From positions 248,001-312,000 of the forward strand of contig NZ_JAJAPW010000002.1 of assembly GCF_020523925.1 (NCBI RefSeq): 64,000 bases of DNA. The letters are read 5' to 3'. The notes under the pieces were generated by a model. The model saw nothing but the letters and a program-made list of their open reading frames with translations. It was not told the origin of the DNA and did not search any database. Source of the stretch: Neotamlana laminarinivorans. Lineage in GTDB: Bacteria > Bacteroidota > Bacteroidia > Flavobacteriales > Flavobacteriaceae. This document shows, one piece after another, positions 27,508 through 36,821 of this stretch. Each line of letters opens with the position of its first letter. Positions within the stretch are counted from its first letter, which is position 1. The translations under genes and the position numbers were made by a program.

Positions 27508-28923
27508 ATGATAGAGTTCATACTTAATAATAAAATAATTAGGACATCGCAAAACACAGGCATGACCTTACTTGATTATGTGCGGTATGAAAAAAACCTC
27601 AGCGGCACCAAAATAGGGTGTCGTGAAGGCGATTGTGGTGCGTGCACCGTATTGGTTGGGAGCACTACAAATGCTGGAAATGTAGAATATAAAAGCATTA
27701 CCTCTTGTATTTCTCCGTTGGGGAATGCACATGGAAAACACGTTGTAACGGTTGAAGGCACCAATTTAAAGGAAAAACTTACCGTAGTTCAACAAGCCAT
27801 GAAAGACAACTATGCTACCCAATGTGGCTTTTGTACTCCTGGATTTGTAATGGCCTTAACTGGTTTTTCAATGTCTAATGTCGAAAAAAATAGCACCAAT
27901 GCTTTAAATGCCATTAGCGGAAATATTTGCAGATGTACAGGTTATAAATCTATCAAAAATGCTGCAGAAAGTGTTTGCCAAAAATTGGATTATGATAAAG
28001 ATGGAATGCCTTTAGATTGGCTTATTGAAAACGAATTTATACCTGAATATTTTAAAAATATTCATGAAAAACTTTCAGCTTTAAACACAAAAACGGTAAA
28101 TCAAAACAACGGAAAAGTAGTTTCTGGCGGAACCGATTTATATGTACAACAGGCCGACAATTTAATGGATAATTCGGTTAACCTTATTTCAAATAATGAA
28201 CATTTAAAAGGCATAAAAATTAATCAAGGCATTTGTACAATTGGATCAAATTCAACAGTTACAGATCTTTGGAACCACACTGAATTAAACCAATATTTTC
28301 CCAATCTAAGGCAACATTTAAAATTAGTTTCATCGGAACAAATCCGTAACATGGCCTCTTTTGGTGGTAACATTGTAAATGCTTCTCCAATTGGAGACAT
28401 GAGCATATTCTTTTTAGCATTAAATAGCAATATCACTTTAATCAATAAAGAAAATACCGAAAGAACCATAGCCTTAAAAGATTTTTATAAAGGCTACAAA
28501 ACTTACGATTTAAAAGAAGGAGAACTTATTAAAAGTATTCATTTTAAACTTCCTTCTAAAAAATCGCTATTCAATTTTGAAAAAGTTTGCAAACGCCAGC
28601 ATTTAGATATTGCAAGTGTCAATGCTGCCATTCAAATTGAAGTAAAAGACAATTTCATAACCAATGCACAAGTTTCCATTGGTGGTGTATTTGCTTTTCC
28701 TAAATACTTAGAAGAAACAAGTGCTTTTTTAAAAGGAAAGGAATTAACTGAAACTTTAATTATTGAAGCAAACACCATACTTCAAAAAGAAATTTCACCA
28801 ATAAGTGATGTTCGAGGCACCAGTGATTACAAAAGATTATTAGCAAGACAATTATTCTATTCACATTTTATCGAATTATTTCCAGATACCTTTTCACTAA
28901 ATAATTTTGTTCAACATGCATAA
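27508..28923 (+). CDS. xdhA: Xanthine dehydrogenase small subunit (2Fe-2S and FAD)
   Basis: The subunit passes electrons from the molybdenum site through two 2Fe-2S clusters to FAD. The 471-residue protein has the first cluster ligands Cys38, Cys43, Cys46 and Cys68 (GCREGDCGACTV), the second Cys106, Cys109, Cys141 and Cys143 (CGFCTPG, ICRCTGY), and an FAD domain with VSGGTDLYVQ and FGGNIVNASPIGD. The subunit arrangement is that of Rhodobacter XdhAB. Its end overlaps the xdhB start by 8 nt. Confidence 0.93.
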   Translation: MIEFILNNKIIRTSQNTGMTLLDYVRYEKNLSGTKIGCREGDCGACTVLVGSTTNAGNVEYKSITSCISPLGNAHGKHVVTVEGTNLKEKLTVVQQAMKDNYATQCGFCTPGFVMALTGFSMSNVEKNSTNALNAISGNICRCTGYKSIKNAAESVCQKLDYDKDGMPLDWLIENEFIPEYFKNIHEKLSALNTKTVNQNNGKVVSGGTDLYVQQADNLMDNSVNLISNNEHLKGIKINQGICTIGSNSTVTDLWNHTELNQYFPNLRQHLKLVSSEQIRNMASFGGNIVNASPIGDMSIFFLALNSNITLINKENTERTIALKDFYKGYKTYDLKEGELIKSIHFKLPSKKSLFNFEKVCKRQHLDIASVNAAIQIEVKDNFITNAQVSIGGVFAFPKYLEETSAFLKGKELTETLIIEANTILQKEISPISDVRGTSDYKRLLARQLFYSHFIELFPDTFSLNNFVQHA

Positions 28924-31240
28924 AGTCAAAACAAATAACGAGCTAAATGCTAAGAAAATTGAGGTTTTTGACGCATTAAAGAAAAGTGTAAAAAATATTG
29001 ACTCGAACACACATCTTAGAGGCGAGTCTATTTATGTAGATGATATTAATATTAGGCAAGGCACTTTTTTTGCCGTAGTTTTTGATGCTCCTGTAGCGCA
29101 CGGAAAAATTAAAAGTATAGATTATTCAAAAGCTGAAGCTGTAGCAGGTGTTGAACGCATTTTTACTTACAAAGATATTCCTGGAGAAAACCAAATTGGT
29201 GGTATTTTACCCGACGAACCTTTATTTGCAAAAGAAGAGATTCACTTTTGGGGAATGCCAATAGCACTTATTGTTGCCGAATCTGAATTTATTGCCCGAA
29301 AAGCGCGGGCTTTAATAACTATTGATATTGAAGAGCTTCCAGTTATTACCACTGCTAAAGAAGCTAAAGAAAAAAACAGTTTTATTAATGCTCCAAGATC
29401 TTTTGGTTTAGGAAATGCAGATAAAGCTTTTAAAGATTGTGACTATGTTTTTGAAGGAGAAACATTTTCCAACGGACAAGAACATTTATATATTGAAACT
29501 CAAGGATCGTATGTAGAACCTTTAGAGAATGGCAACCTCAAAGTTATTTCTTCCACACAAGGACCAACAGCTGTGCAAAAAGCCATTTCAAAAGTTTTGG
29601 GTTTACCCATGCACAAAATTGAAATTGATGTTACACGATTAGGAGGTGGTTTTGGTGGTAAAGAAGATCAGGCTAATCCTTGGGCGGCAATGACAGCTTT
29701 AGCGGCATATTTACTAAATCAATCTGTAAAATTAATTTTAAATAGGCACGACGATTTAAGGATGACCGGAAAACGCCATCCTTACGAAAGCACATTTAAA
29801 ATTGGCTTAACTAAAAATTTAAAAATACAAGCCTATAAGGTTGAGTTTTTACAAAACTCTGGAGCTGCGGCAGACTTATCGCCTGCCATTGCAGAACGTA
29901 CGTTGTTTCATGCTACAAACAGTTATTTTATACCTAATGTAGCTACAACGGTATACAGTTGCAAAACAAATTTACCACCTAATACCGCCTTTCGTGGTTT
30001 TGGAGGACCACAAGGCATGTTCGTTATCGAATCGGCCATTGCAAAAGCTGCCTCAGAACTCGGTATAGCTCCAAGAAAAATTCAAGAAGCTAATTTGTTT
30101 CAAGAAAATGATGTGTTTTCTTATGGACAAATAGCCAAACAAGTAGAAGCAAAAAATACATGGAATGCCGCTAAAAATATTTTTAATGTTGAAGCTTTAG
30201 AGCAAAACATAAAAGAATTCAATGCATCGAGCTCCAATTTAAAAAAAGGACTGGCTTTAATGCCAATTACTTTTGGAATTTCGTTTACCAATACCATGAT
30301 GAACCACGCCAGAGCATTGGTACATATTTATCAAGATGGAAGCGTTGGTATAAGTACTGCTGCTGTAGAAATGGGACAAGGCGTAAACACCAAACTCCTT
30401 CAAATTGCAGCACAGTTTTTTTCTATTCATCCTGAAAAAATAAAAATAGAAAGCACCAACACAACCCGTGTGGCCAATACATCACCTTCGGCCGCAAGTT
30501 CTACTGCCGATCTAAATGGAAAAGCACTGGCTAAAGCTTGTGAAGCATTATTAAGCAGATTAAAAAATATTGTTACCGAAGAGTTCAATGCTTCAAAAGA
30601 AACCATTCAATTAAAAGATGAATTTGTTTATATAAACAATGAAAAAACAGCTTTAACATGGAATGAGTTAATCAACAAAGCTATGATGAAGCGTGTGGCT
30701 TTAACCGAAAATGCTCATTACGCTACGCCAGTAATTCATTTTGATAAAACAAAAGAAAAAGGTCATCCTTTTGCATATCATGTTTACGGTACTGCTGTTT
30801 TTACTGCTACTGTTGATTGTGTGCGTGGAACTTACGAATTTGACGATGTAAAAATTGTTCATGATTATGGAAAAAGCATGAGCCAAGGTATTGATTTGGG
30901 CCAAGTTGAAGGTGCATTAATTCAAGGTATTGGATGGATGACTATGGAAGAAATTGCTTTTAACAAAAAAGGAAAACTACTTTCAAATTCATTATCTACT
31001 TATAAAGTACCCGACATTTTTTCAATTCCTAAAAACATAGATATTCTTCCTTTGGAAACAGAAGGTAATGAAATGGCCATTCTAAAATCTAAAGCTGTTG
31101 GTGAACCGCCATTAATGTATGGTATTGGCGCTTATTTCGCCATTCAAAATGCCATAAAAGCATTCAACCCAAATTATAAATTAAAGTTTCACGCTCCAAT
31201 GACACCTGAAAAAGTGTTAACGAGCCTATACGCTAACTAA
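28916..31240 (+). CDS. xdhB: Xanthine dehydrogenase molybdenum-binding subunit
   Basis: This subunit oxidises hypoxanthine and xanthine to urate. I start at ATG, giving MHKVKTN and 774 residues; an upstream in-frame TTG is less likely. Landmarks are GQEHLYIETQ with the substrate-site Glu, RLGGGFGGKE, AFRGFGGPQG with the substrate-site Arg, EMGQGVNTK and the catalytic Glu near residue 730 in KAVGEPPLMYG. All key positions fit a purine hydroxylase rather than an aldehyde oxidase. allB starts 4 nt later. The molybdenum cofactor must come from genes elsewhere; XdhC is in this cluster. Confidence 0.94.
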   Translation: MHKVKTNNELNAKKIEVFDALKKSVKNIDSNTHLRGESIYVDDINIRQGTFFAVVFDAPVAHGKIKSIDYSKAEAVAGVERIFTYKDIPGENQIGGILPDEPLFAKEEIHFWGMPIALIVAESEFIARKARALITIDIEELPVITTAKEAKEKNSFINAPRSFGLGNADKAFKDCDYVFEGETFSNGQEHLYIETQGSYVEPLENGNLKVISSTQGPTAVQKAISKVLGLPMHKIEIDVTRLGGGFGGKEDQANPWAAMTALAAYLLNQSVKLILNRHDDLRMTGKRHPYESTFKIGLTKNLKIQAYKVEFLQNSGAAADLSPAIAERTLFHATNSYFIPNVATTVYSCKTNLPPNTAFRGFGGPQGMFVIESAIAKAASELGIAPRKIQEANLFQENDVFSYGQIAKQVEAKNTWNAAKNIFNVEALEQNIKEFNASSSNLKKGLALMPITFGISFTNTMMNHARALVHIYQDGSVGISTAAVEMGQGVNTKLLQIAAQFFSIHPEKIKIESTNTTRVANTSPSAASSTADLNGKALAKACEALLSRLKNIVTEEFNASKETIQLKDEFVYINNEKTALTWNELINKAMMKRVALTENAHYATPVIHFDKTKEKGHPFAYHVYGTAVFTATVDCVRGTYEFDDVKIVHDYGKSMSQGIDLGQVEGALIQGIGWMTMEEIAFNKKGKLLSNSLSTYKVPDIFSIPKNIDILPLETEGNEMAILKSKAVGEPPLMYGIGAYFAIQNAIKAFNPNYKLKFHAPMTPEKVLTSLYAN

Positions 31241-31244
31241 TTAC

Positions 31245-32597
31245 ATGACAGAATTTTTAATTTATAGCAAACAAACTTTTATAGAAAATGCCTTTGTGGA
31301 AGCAACACTTCATATAAAAGATGGAAAAATTCAAAACGTTAATAACGGTTATCAAAAACTAAGTAATTTACCTTTTTTTGATTATGGAAACCTTGTAGTT
31401 ATACCAGGTATTATTGATGCTCACGTGCATATTAACGAACCTGGAAGAGAAGATTGGGAAGGTTTTTACACAGCAACAAAAGCCGCTGCAATGGGCGGCG
31501 TAACCACACTTATAGAAATGCCCTTAAATGCAAGTCCAGTAACTACAACTGTTGAGGCTTTCAAACTAAAACAAAATGCGGCCACCAATAAATTACATGT
31601 AAACTGTGGCTTTTACGGTGGTACAATTCCTTCAAACACAAATGATATTGAAGGCTTAATTAAAGAGGGCGTTTTTGGCATTAAAGGCTTTTTAACACAT
31701 AGTGGAATAGACGAATTTCCAAATATTACCCAAAAAGATTTAGAAGCTATAGCTCCTATTTTAAAAAAATACGACGTGCCTTTATTACTGCATTGCGAAT
31801 TAAGTGATGAAGATGTTCCTGAGGTTGAAAACCCTAAAAGCTATATTGAATATTTACACTCAAGACCTCAACATTGGGAAACAAATGCCATTGAATTGGC
31901 CATCGCTATTCAAAAAAAGTTTGATATTAAAGTACACATTGTTCATCTTTCGGCTTCAAAAGGCATTGAACTAATCAATAAGGCAAAAAAAGAAACCGAT
32001 AAACTTACGGTAGAAACTTGTCCGCAGTATTTATTTTTTAATGCTGAAGCTATTCCTGATGCTTCACCTATTTTTAAATGCGCTCCACCTATTCGTGAAA
32101 AAGCAAATAATGATAAACTTTGGAGCTTTCTGCAAAGCGATGGCTTCAATTTTCTAGCATCAGACCACTCGCCTGCTCCACCCGCACGAAAACAATTAGA
32201 ATCTGGAGATTTTTTTAAAGCTTGGGGTGGTATATCGGGCCTACAATTTACACTACCTGTTTTGTATACCGAATGTAAAAAAAGAGGAGTAAAACTTGAA
32301 AAATTAATTCCGTTATTAACCGAAAATCCTGCCAAATTTTTAGGCTTAGAAAACCAAAAAGGATTACTAAAAAAAGGATTCGATGCTGATATTACCGTTT
32401 TAGACAAAAATGAAAAATTTAAATTAACTGAAACTATTATAGAACACAAACACAAAGCCACACCTTATTTAAACGAAAACCTTAATGGACTTGTAAAACA
32501 TGTTTTTGTAAACGGAATTCAGGTTGTTAACAATTCTAAAATGCACAAAGAACAACAAGGGAAACTATTGTTTAACACTTTAAACAACCCGTTTTAA
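31245..32597 (+). CDS. allB: Allantoinase
   Basis: Allantoinase hydrolyses allantoin to allantoate. The 450-residue amidohydrolase has the metal-binding DAHVHINEPGRE, the bridging Lys in FGIKGFL, His residues in LLLHCELS and VHIVHLS, and the catalytic Asp in LASDHSPAPP. It is distinguished from dihydroorotase and hydantoinase by the surrounding urate-pathway genes and by EPGREDWEGF. It lies 4 nt from both neighbours and is clearly part of the operon. Confidence 0.92.
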   Translation: MTEFLIYSKQTFIENAFVEATLHIKDGKIQNVNNGYQKLSNLPFFDYGNLVVIPGIIDAHVHINEPGREDWEGFYTATKAAAMGGVTTLIEMPLNASPVTTTVEAFKLKQNAATNKLHVNCGFYGGTIPSNTNDIEGLIKEGVFGIKGFLTHSGIDEFPNITQKDLEAIAPILKKYDVPLLLHCELSDEDVPEVENPKSYIEYLHSRPQHWETNAIELAIAIQKKFDIKVHIVHLSASKGIELINKAKKETDKLTVETCPQYLFFNAEAIPDASPIFKCAPPIREKANNDKLWSFLQSDGFNFLASDHSPAPPARKQLESGDFFKAWGGISGLQFTLPVLYTECKKRGVKLEKLIPLLTENPAKFLGLENQKGLLKKGFDADITVLDKNEKFKLTETIIEHKHKATPYLNENLNGLVKHVFVNGIQVVNNSKMHKEQQGKLLFNTLNNPF

Positions 32598-32601
32598 AAA
32601 T

Positions 32602-34014
32602 ATGATTGAAAATTTAGAAATAATGGTGCTTATAGCTTGGTTAATCATTTTTACTGTTATTGTTGGTGCTACATATAAAATAAGGCATTACACTGATACT
32701 TTTAAAAAAGAAGGCAAACCAGAAAAAGCTGAAGCTTTACAAAACACACAAAACACATTTTATGCTTTAGTGGTAATCGCATCATTAGCTGGTGTTGGTG
32801 TATTGTACTTGTTTTTAAAAGATACCGTTTACGAAAGTCATTTTTTCGAATGGCTAAACCTTACCGTTAGGCTAATTCATATAACCTTTGGTATCGCCTG
32901 GATTGGCGCTTCCTTTTACTTTGTTTTTTTAGAAAATGCCTTAAACAGAAAAAATGTAAGAGACGAATTAGCTGGAGATTTATGGGCAGTTCACGGTGGC
33001 GGATTTTATTATCTAGAAAAATACAAAGTTGCCCCAAAACAAATACCCAAACATTTACATTGGTTTAAATATGAAGCTTATTTTACATGGTTATCTGGCT
33101 TTTGTTTACTTAGTATTGTATATTATTTTAATGCAAATTCATATTTAATAGATCCCGATGTTTTAGACATTTTACCTTGGCAAGCCGTTGCTATTGGCGT
33201 GAGTTCTTTTATTGTTGGCTGGATTTGTTACGACATCATTTGTAAAAAAATAAACAAAAACAAAATCCTGTTTACTGTAGCTATTACACTTATGGTTATT
33301 GTTTTTGCATGGTTTTATTCTCAAGTATTTAGTGGTCGCGGGGCATATATACATTTTGGAGCCTTCTTAGGAACCTTAATGGCCGGAAATGTGTTTTTCG
33401 TAATTATTCCTGGTCAAAAACGCATGGTTAATGCCGCTAAAAAAGGATTAAAACCCAACCCAGAAGATGGTAAAGCAGCTCAATTAAGATCTTACACAAA
33501 CAATTACTTTACCCTTCCTGTGCTTTTTGTAATGATAAGCAACCATTTTCCAAGCACTTTTGGCAATACCTACCAATGGTTAATTTTATTAGGTATCACA
33601 GTAGGAACTGCAGGTGTTAAACACTATTTAAACCTTAGAGAAAAAGGTGAAATTTCAGTTTGGATTATGCCAGCTTCAGTAATAATTTTATTAGGAATGG
33701 CTTTTATTACCGCTCCAGAACAACCCAAATACAAAAATTGCGAAACCATTGTTTCATTTGCAGAAGTAAAGGCTATTGTACAAAACAGATGTATTGTTTG
33801 TCATTCTGAAAACCCAACCGATGAAATTTGGAAAGTTGCACCTAACGGTGTAAAATACGATACTCCAGAACAGATATATAGTTTTAAAGATAAAATATTT
33901 CAACGTGCCGTGGTTAGCAAAAACATGCCGTTTAACAACAACCAAACAGGAATGACCGAAGAAGAACGCGATATTATTAATTGTTGGATAACCCAAGGCG
34001 CACCAAACGAATAA
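32602..34014 (+). CDS. puuD: Membrane urate oxidase with C-terminal cytochrome c domain (PuuD type)
   Basis: The 470-residue protein has about nine hydrophobic membrane segments with conserved histidines and then a periplasmic cytochrome c domain with CIVCH near residue 396 and a distal Met (KNMPFNN). This matches PuuD, a urate oxidase that passes electrons into the respiratory chain rather than directly to oxygen as hydrogen peroxide-forming uricase does. No soluble uricase or HpxO is present in the cluster, so it is the only visible urate-oxidising step. The next gene starts 2 nt after its stop. Confidence 0.88.
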   Translation: MIENLEIMVLIAWLIIFTVIVGATYKIRHYTDTFKKEGKPEKAEALQNTQNTFYALVVIASLAGVGVLYLFLKDTVYESHFFEWLNLTVRLIHITFGIAWIGASFYFVFLENALNRKNVRDELAGDLWAVHGGGFYYLEKYKVAPKQIPKHLHWFKYEAYFTWLSGFCLLSIVYYFNANSYLIDPDVLDILPWQAVAIGVSSFIVGWICYDIICKKINKNKILFTVAITLMVIVFAWFYSQVFSGRGAYIHFGAFLGTLMAGNVFFVIIPGQKRMVNAAKKGLKPNPEDGKAAQLRSYTNNYFTLPVLFVMISNHFPSTFGNTYQWLILLGITVGTAGVKHYLNLREKGEISVWIMPASVIILLGMAFITAPEQPKYKNCETIVSFAEVKAIVQNRCIVCHSENPTDEIWKVAPNGVKYDTPEQIYSFKDKIFQRAVVSKNMPFNNNQTGMTEEERDIINCWITQGAPNE

Positions 34015-34016
34015 TT

Positions 34017-34886
34017 ATGATAACATTAAACGAACTAAATAATTTACCAAAAAAAGATGCTTTTGAAGCTCTAGAGCGATGTTGTGTCGCCAAAAACTGG
34101 ATTAATAAAGTTATTGAAAACAGACCGTTTTTTAACGAAGAAGCTCTAATAAACACAGCAAGCAATATTTGGTTTAACCAATGTAATAAAAATGATTATT
34201 TAGAAGCTTTTACTGGCCACCCAAAAATTGGAGATGTAAACAGCTTAAAAGAAAAATTTGCACACACCTCAAAATGGGCAGAAAACGAACAAGCTAAAGT
34301 TGAGGAAGCTAATATAAATACAATTGAAGCCTTAGCTAAAGCCAATGAAGATTACGAACAAAAATTCGGCTATATTTTTATAGTTAGCGCAAGCGGAAAA
34401 TCTGCCGAAGAAATGCTAACTATTATTAACACAAGATTACATAATACTATTGAAGATGAAATTTATGTAGCCATGAACGAGCAACATAAAATAACTGTTA
34501 TTCGGTTAGTAAAACTTCTTAAAAGCTTAAAAAATCACGACAGTTTAAAAAGTCATATTACAACACACGCTCTAGATACTGCTTTAGGCGTTCCGGCAAA
34601 ACAAATGGTAATTACTTTAAATCAAATTCAAAATAACAATACAAAACCAATAAGCGTTGGAGTTACAAATACCGATGGGCGAATTGCAGATATTTTACCT
34701 CCAGGTCGATTTTTAAAACCTGGTATTTATGCTATGGTATTTAAAACCGAAGCTTATTACAAATTAACTAATCAAAACGGATTTTACCCCGAAGTTGTTA
34801 TTCAATTTAAGGTTACAGATAAAAGTCATTATCATATACCATTATTGGTTAACCCATTTGGTTATTCAACTTATAGAGGTAGCTAA
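34017..34886 (+). CDS. Bifunctional OHCU decarboxylase / 5-hydroxyisourate hydrolase
   Basis: One 289-residue chain fuses two consecutive steps after urate oxidation. Residues 1-165 are a UraD-type decarboxylase with the catalytic His68 in FTGHPKIGDV. From about residue 179 a transthyretin-related HIU hydrolase (UraH) begins with SHITTHALDTALGVPA and ends in the diagnostic YRGS. The enzymes act in reverse order along the chain: the C-terminal part hydrolyses HIU and the N-terminal part makes S-allantoin. I start at the ATG just behind puuD; a longer frame overlapping puuD is unlikely. Similar fusions are known in plants and other bacteria. Confidence 0.92.
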   Translation: MITLNELNNLPKKDAFEALERCCVAKNWINKVIENRPFFNEEALINTASNIWFNQCNKNDYLEAFTGHPKIGDVNSLKEKFAHTSKWAENEQAKVEEANINTIEALAKANEDYEQKFGYIFIVSASGKSAEEMLTIINTRLHNTIEDEIYVAMNEQHKITVIRLVKLLKSLKNHDSLKSHITTHALDTALGVPAKQMVITLNQIQNNNTKPISVGVTNTDGRIADILPPGRFLKPGIYAMVFKTEAYYKLTNQNGFYPEVVIQFKVTDKSHYHIPLLVNPFGYSTYRGS

Positions 34887-34910
34887 ACAAAATAAAGTAT
34901 AAAACGTACA

Positions 34911-35687
34911 ATGATTAATTGGGTAAAAAAACTAAGTGAATTTCAGCTTAAAAACGAACCTGTAGCTTTAGTAACAGTTACTAAAGTAATAGGTTCTGCA
35001 CCTTGTGAGCTTACCTCAAGAATGATTGTTACAGAAAACAAAAACATTTATGGCACGATTGGCGGCGGAAAACTAGAATTTGAAATTATAGAAAAAGCTT
35101 TAGATGCTATGAGTAAAAATAAAATATTAGAAGTTTCTTATACACTAGGTCCAAAGTTTGAACAATGCTGCGGTGGTAAAGTAGAATTAATTATAGAACC
35201 CATGAATCAACTACCAGAATTATTCCTTTTTGGAGCCGGACATATAGGCGTAGAAATTTCAAAATTACTAGTTGGCACACCGTTTCAGGTAAATTTAATT
35301 GATTCTCGTGAAGGTTGGTTTAATAACATTGATGTTGATAGAGATATTAAAACAACTTCAGTTAAAATAACCGATTTCAAAACTTTTAAAGATGCCGTTA
35401 ATTGGGGTGAAAACTGCTATGTTTTAGTAATGACTCACGATCATGGTATAGACTTAGATATTATTGCTATGTCTTTAAAACATGAAACTAAATTCTTAGG
35501 ATTAATTGGTAGTAAAACCAAAAAAGCTCGGTTTAACAAAATGCTTACTCAAGATTTAAATATAGCTAGCGGCATGCAGAATGTTATTTGCCCAATTGGG
35601 TTAGGAATTGGCGGTAACACCCCTAAAGAAATAGCCATAGATGTTGTTTCGCAACTTTTACAAACACATTATAAAAACAAAAATTAA
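34911..35687 (+). CDS. xdhC: XdhC family xanthine dehydrogenase accessory protein
   Basis: XdhC binds and sulfurates the molybdenum cofactor and delivers it to the large xanthine dehydrogenase subunit. The 258-residue protein has the N-terminal XdhC/CoxI motifs (VIGSAPCELTSRMIV, GTIGGGKLEFEI, QCCGGKVEL) and a Rossmann-like C-terminal half (LFGAGHIGVEI, GLIGSKTKKARF). Its presence inside the operon rather than next to xdhAB still supplies the needed chaperone. A 24-nt gap precedes it and pucG follows after 16 nt. Confidence 0.92.
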   Translation: MINWVKKLSEFQLKNEPVALVTVTKVIGSAPCELTSRMIVTENKNIYGTIGGGKLEFEIIEKALDAMSKNKILEVSYTLGPKFEQCCGGKVELIIEPMNQLPELFLFGAGHIGVEISKLLVGTPFQVNLIDSREGWFNNIDVDRDIKTTSVKITDFKTFKDAVNWGENCYVLVMTHDHGIDLDIIAMSLKHETKFLGLIGSKTKKARFNKMLTQDLNIASGMQNVICPIGLGIGGNTPKEIAIDVVSQLLQTHYKNKN

Positions 35688-35703
35688 ATACAATTAAACA
35701 ATT

Positions 35704-36816
35704 ATGAAATATACATTTAATCCCCAAAAAAGAGTATTAATGGGTCCAGGACCTTCAGATGCCCACCCAAGAGTTTTAAAAGCCATGGCTACACCACTAA
35801 TTGGCCATTTAGATCCGCAATTTGTTCAAATGATGGATGAGGTTAAAGACATGGTTCAACAAACATTGTTAACTAAAAACGAATTAACATTTGTGGTTTC
35901 TGCTCCAGGTAGTGCTGGTATGGAAACATGCCTTGTAAACTTACTAGAACCAGGTGATGAATGTATTATTTGTATAAATGGAGTTTTTGGTGGACGAATG
36001 GCCGACATTGCAGAACGCTGCGGAGCAAAAGTGCATAAAATTACAACGTCTTGGGGACAAGTTACCTCTACAGAACAAGTAAAAGAGGCTTTAAAAGCCT
36101 GCCCAAATCCAAAATTATTGGCTACTGTTCATGCCGAAACTTCAACCGGTGCATTGCAACCATTAAAGGAAATAAGCGATTTAATTCATGATGCTGGTGG
36201 GTTATTGGTTGTCGATGCTGTTACATCATGGTGTGGTGTTCCTTTAAAAGTTGATGAATGGGGAATTGATGCCATTTACTCAGGAACACAAAAAAACTTA
36301 AGTGCGCCTCCAGGACTTTCTCCTGTAAGCTTTTCACCTAGAGCTGTAAAGGTTTTAGAAAACAGAAAAACCAAAGTACAAAGCTGGTTTTTAGATTTAA
36401 ATTTAGTAAAAAACTATTGGGCCGGTGCAAAAAGAGCTTATCATCATACTGCCCCAGTATCCTCTGTTTATGCCTTACATGAAGCTTTAAGCATTGTTCT
36501 TGAAGAAGGTTTAGAAAAACGTTGGGAACGTCACCAAAATGTACATAATTATTTAAAAAGTGAATTAGAAAAATTAGGATTTACATATCTGGTTGATGAG
36601 GAAAACAGATTACCTAATTTAAATGCCGTCTATCTACCAGAAACAGTAAAAAATGAAGCTGCTTTAAGATCTACATTATTAAACGATTATAATATTGAAG
36701 TTGGTGGCGGATTAGGTGACTTTGCTGGCAAAATTTGGCGTATTGGTATTATGGGCGAAAGCTGCACAAAAAACCACGTAAACATGCTTATTGGTGCTTT
36801 AAAAGAATTGTTATAG
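35704..36816 (+). CDS. pucG: (S)-ureidoglycine--glyoxylate aminotransferase
   Basis: This 370-residue class V PLP aminotransferase resembles alanine-glyoxylate aminotransferases (LMGPGPSDAHPRVLKAM; SAPGSAGMET; PLP lysine Lys197 in YSGTQKNLSAPPG; Asp171 in VVDAVTSWCG). In purine clusters this family (PucG) transfers the amino group of ureidoglycine to glyoxylate, giving oxalurate and glycine. Sequence alone cannot exclude alanine- or serine-glyoxylate activity, so the specific name rests on context. It ends 5 nt before the next gene. Confidence 0.82.
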   Translation: MKYTFNPQKRVLMGPGPSDAHPRVLKAMATPLIGHLDPQFVQMMDEVKDMVQQTLLTKNELTFVVSAPGSAGMETCLVNLLEPGDECIICINGVFGGRMADIAERCGAKVHKITTSWGQVTSTEQVKEALKACPNPKLLATVHAETSTGALQPLKEISDLIHDAGGLLVVDAVTSWCGVPLKVDEWGIDAIYSGTQKNLSAPPGLSPVSFSPRAVKVLENRKTKVQSWFLDLNLVKNYWAGAKRAYHHTAPVSSVYALHEALSIVLEEGLEKRWERHQNVHNYLKSELEKLGFTYLVDEENRLPNLNAVYLPETVKNEAALRSTLLNDYNIEVGGGLGDFAGKIWRIGIMGESCTKNHVNMLIGALKELL

Positions 36817-36821
36817 TAGCT

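Noticed and set aside
31943..32461. Minus-strand open frame of 172 codons inside allB
   Set aside because: It is antisense to a clear allantoinase with intact catalytic motifs and matches no known family.
33981..34016. Upstream extension of the UraD-UraH fusion into puuD
   Set aside because: The ATG at 34017 starts the decarboxylase domain correctly and lies 2 nt after the puuD stop.
36735..36821. Upstream extension of allC overlapping pucG
   Set aside because: The GTG at 36822 gives the right family N-terminus and sits 5 nt after the pucG stop; the extension merely reads pucG in another frame.
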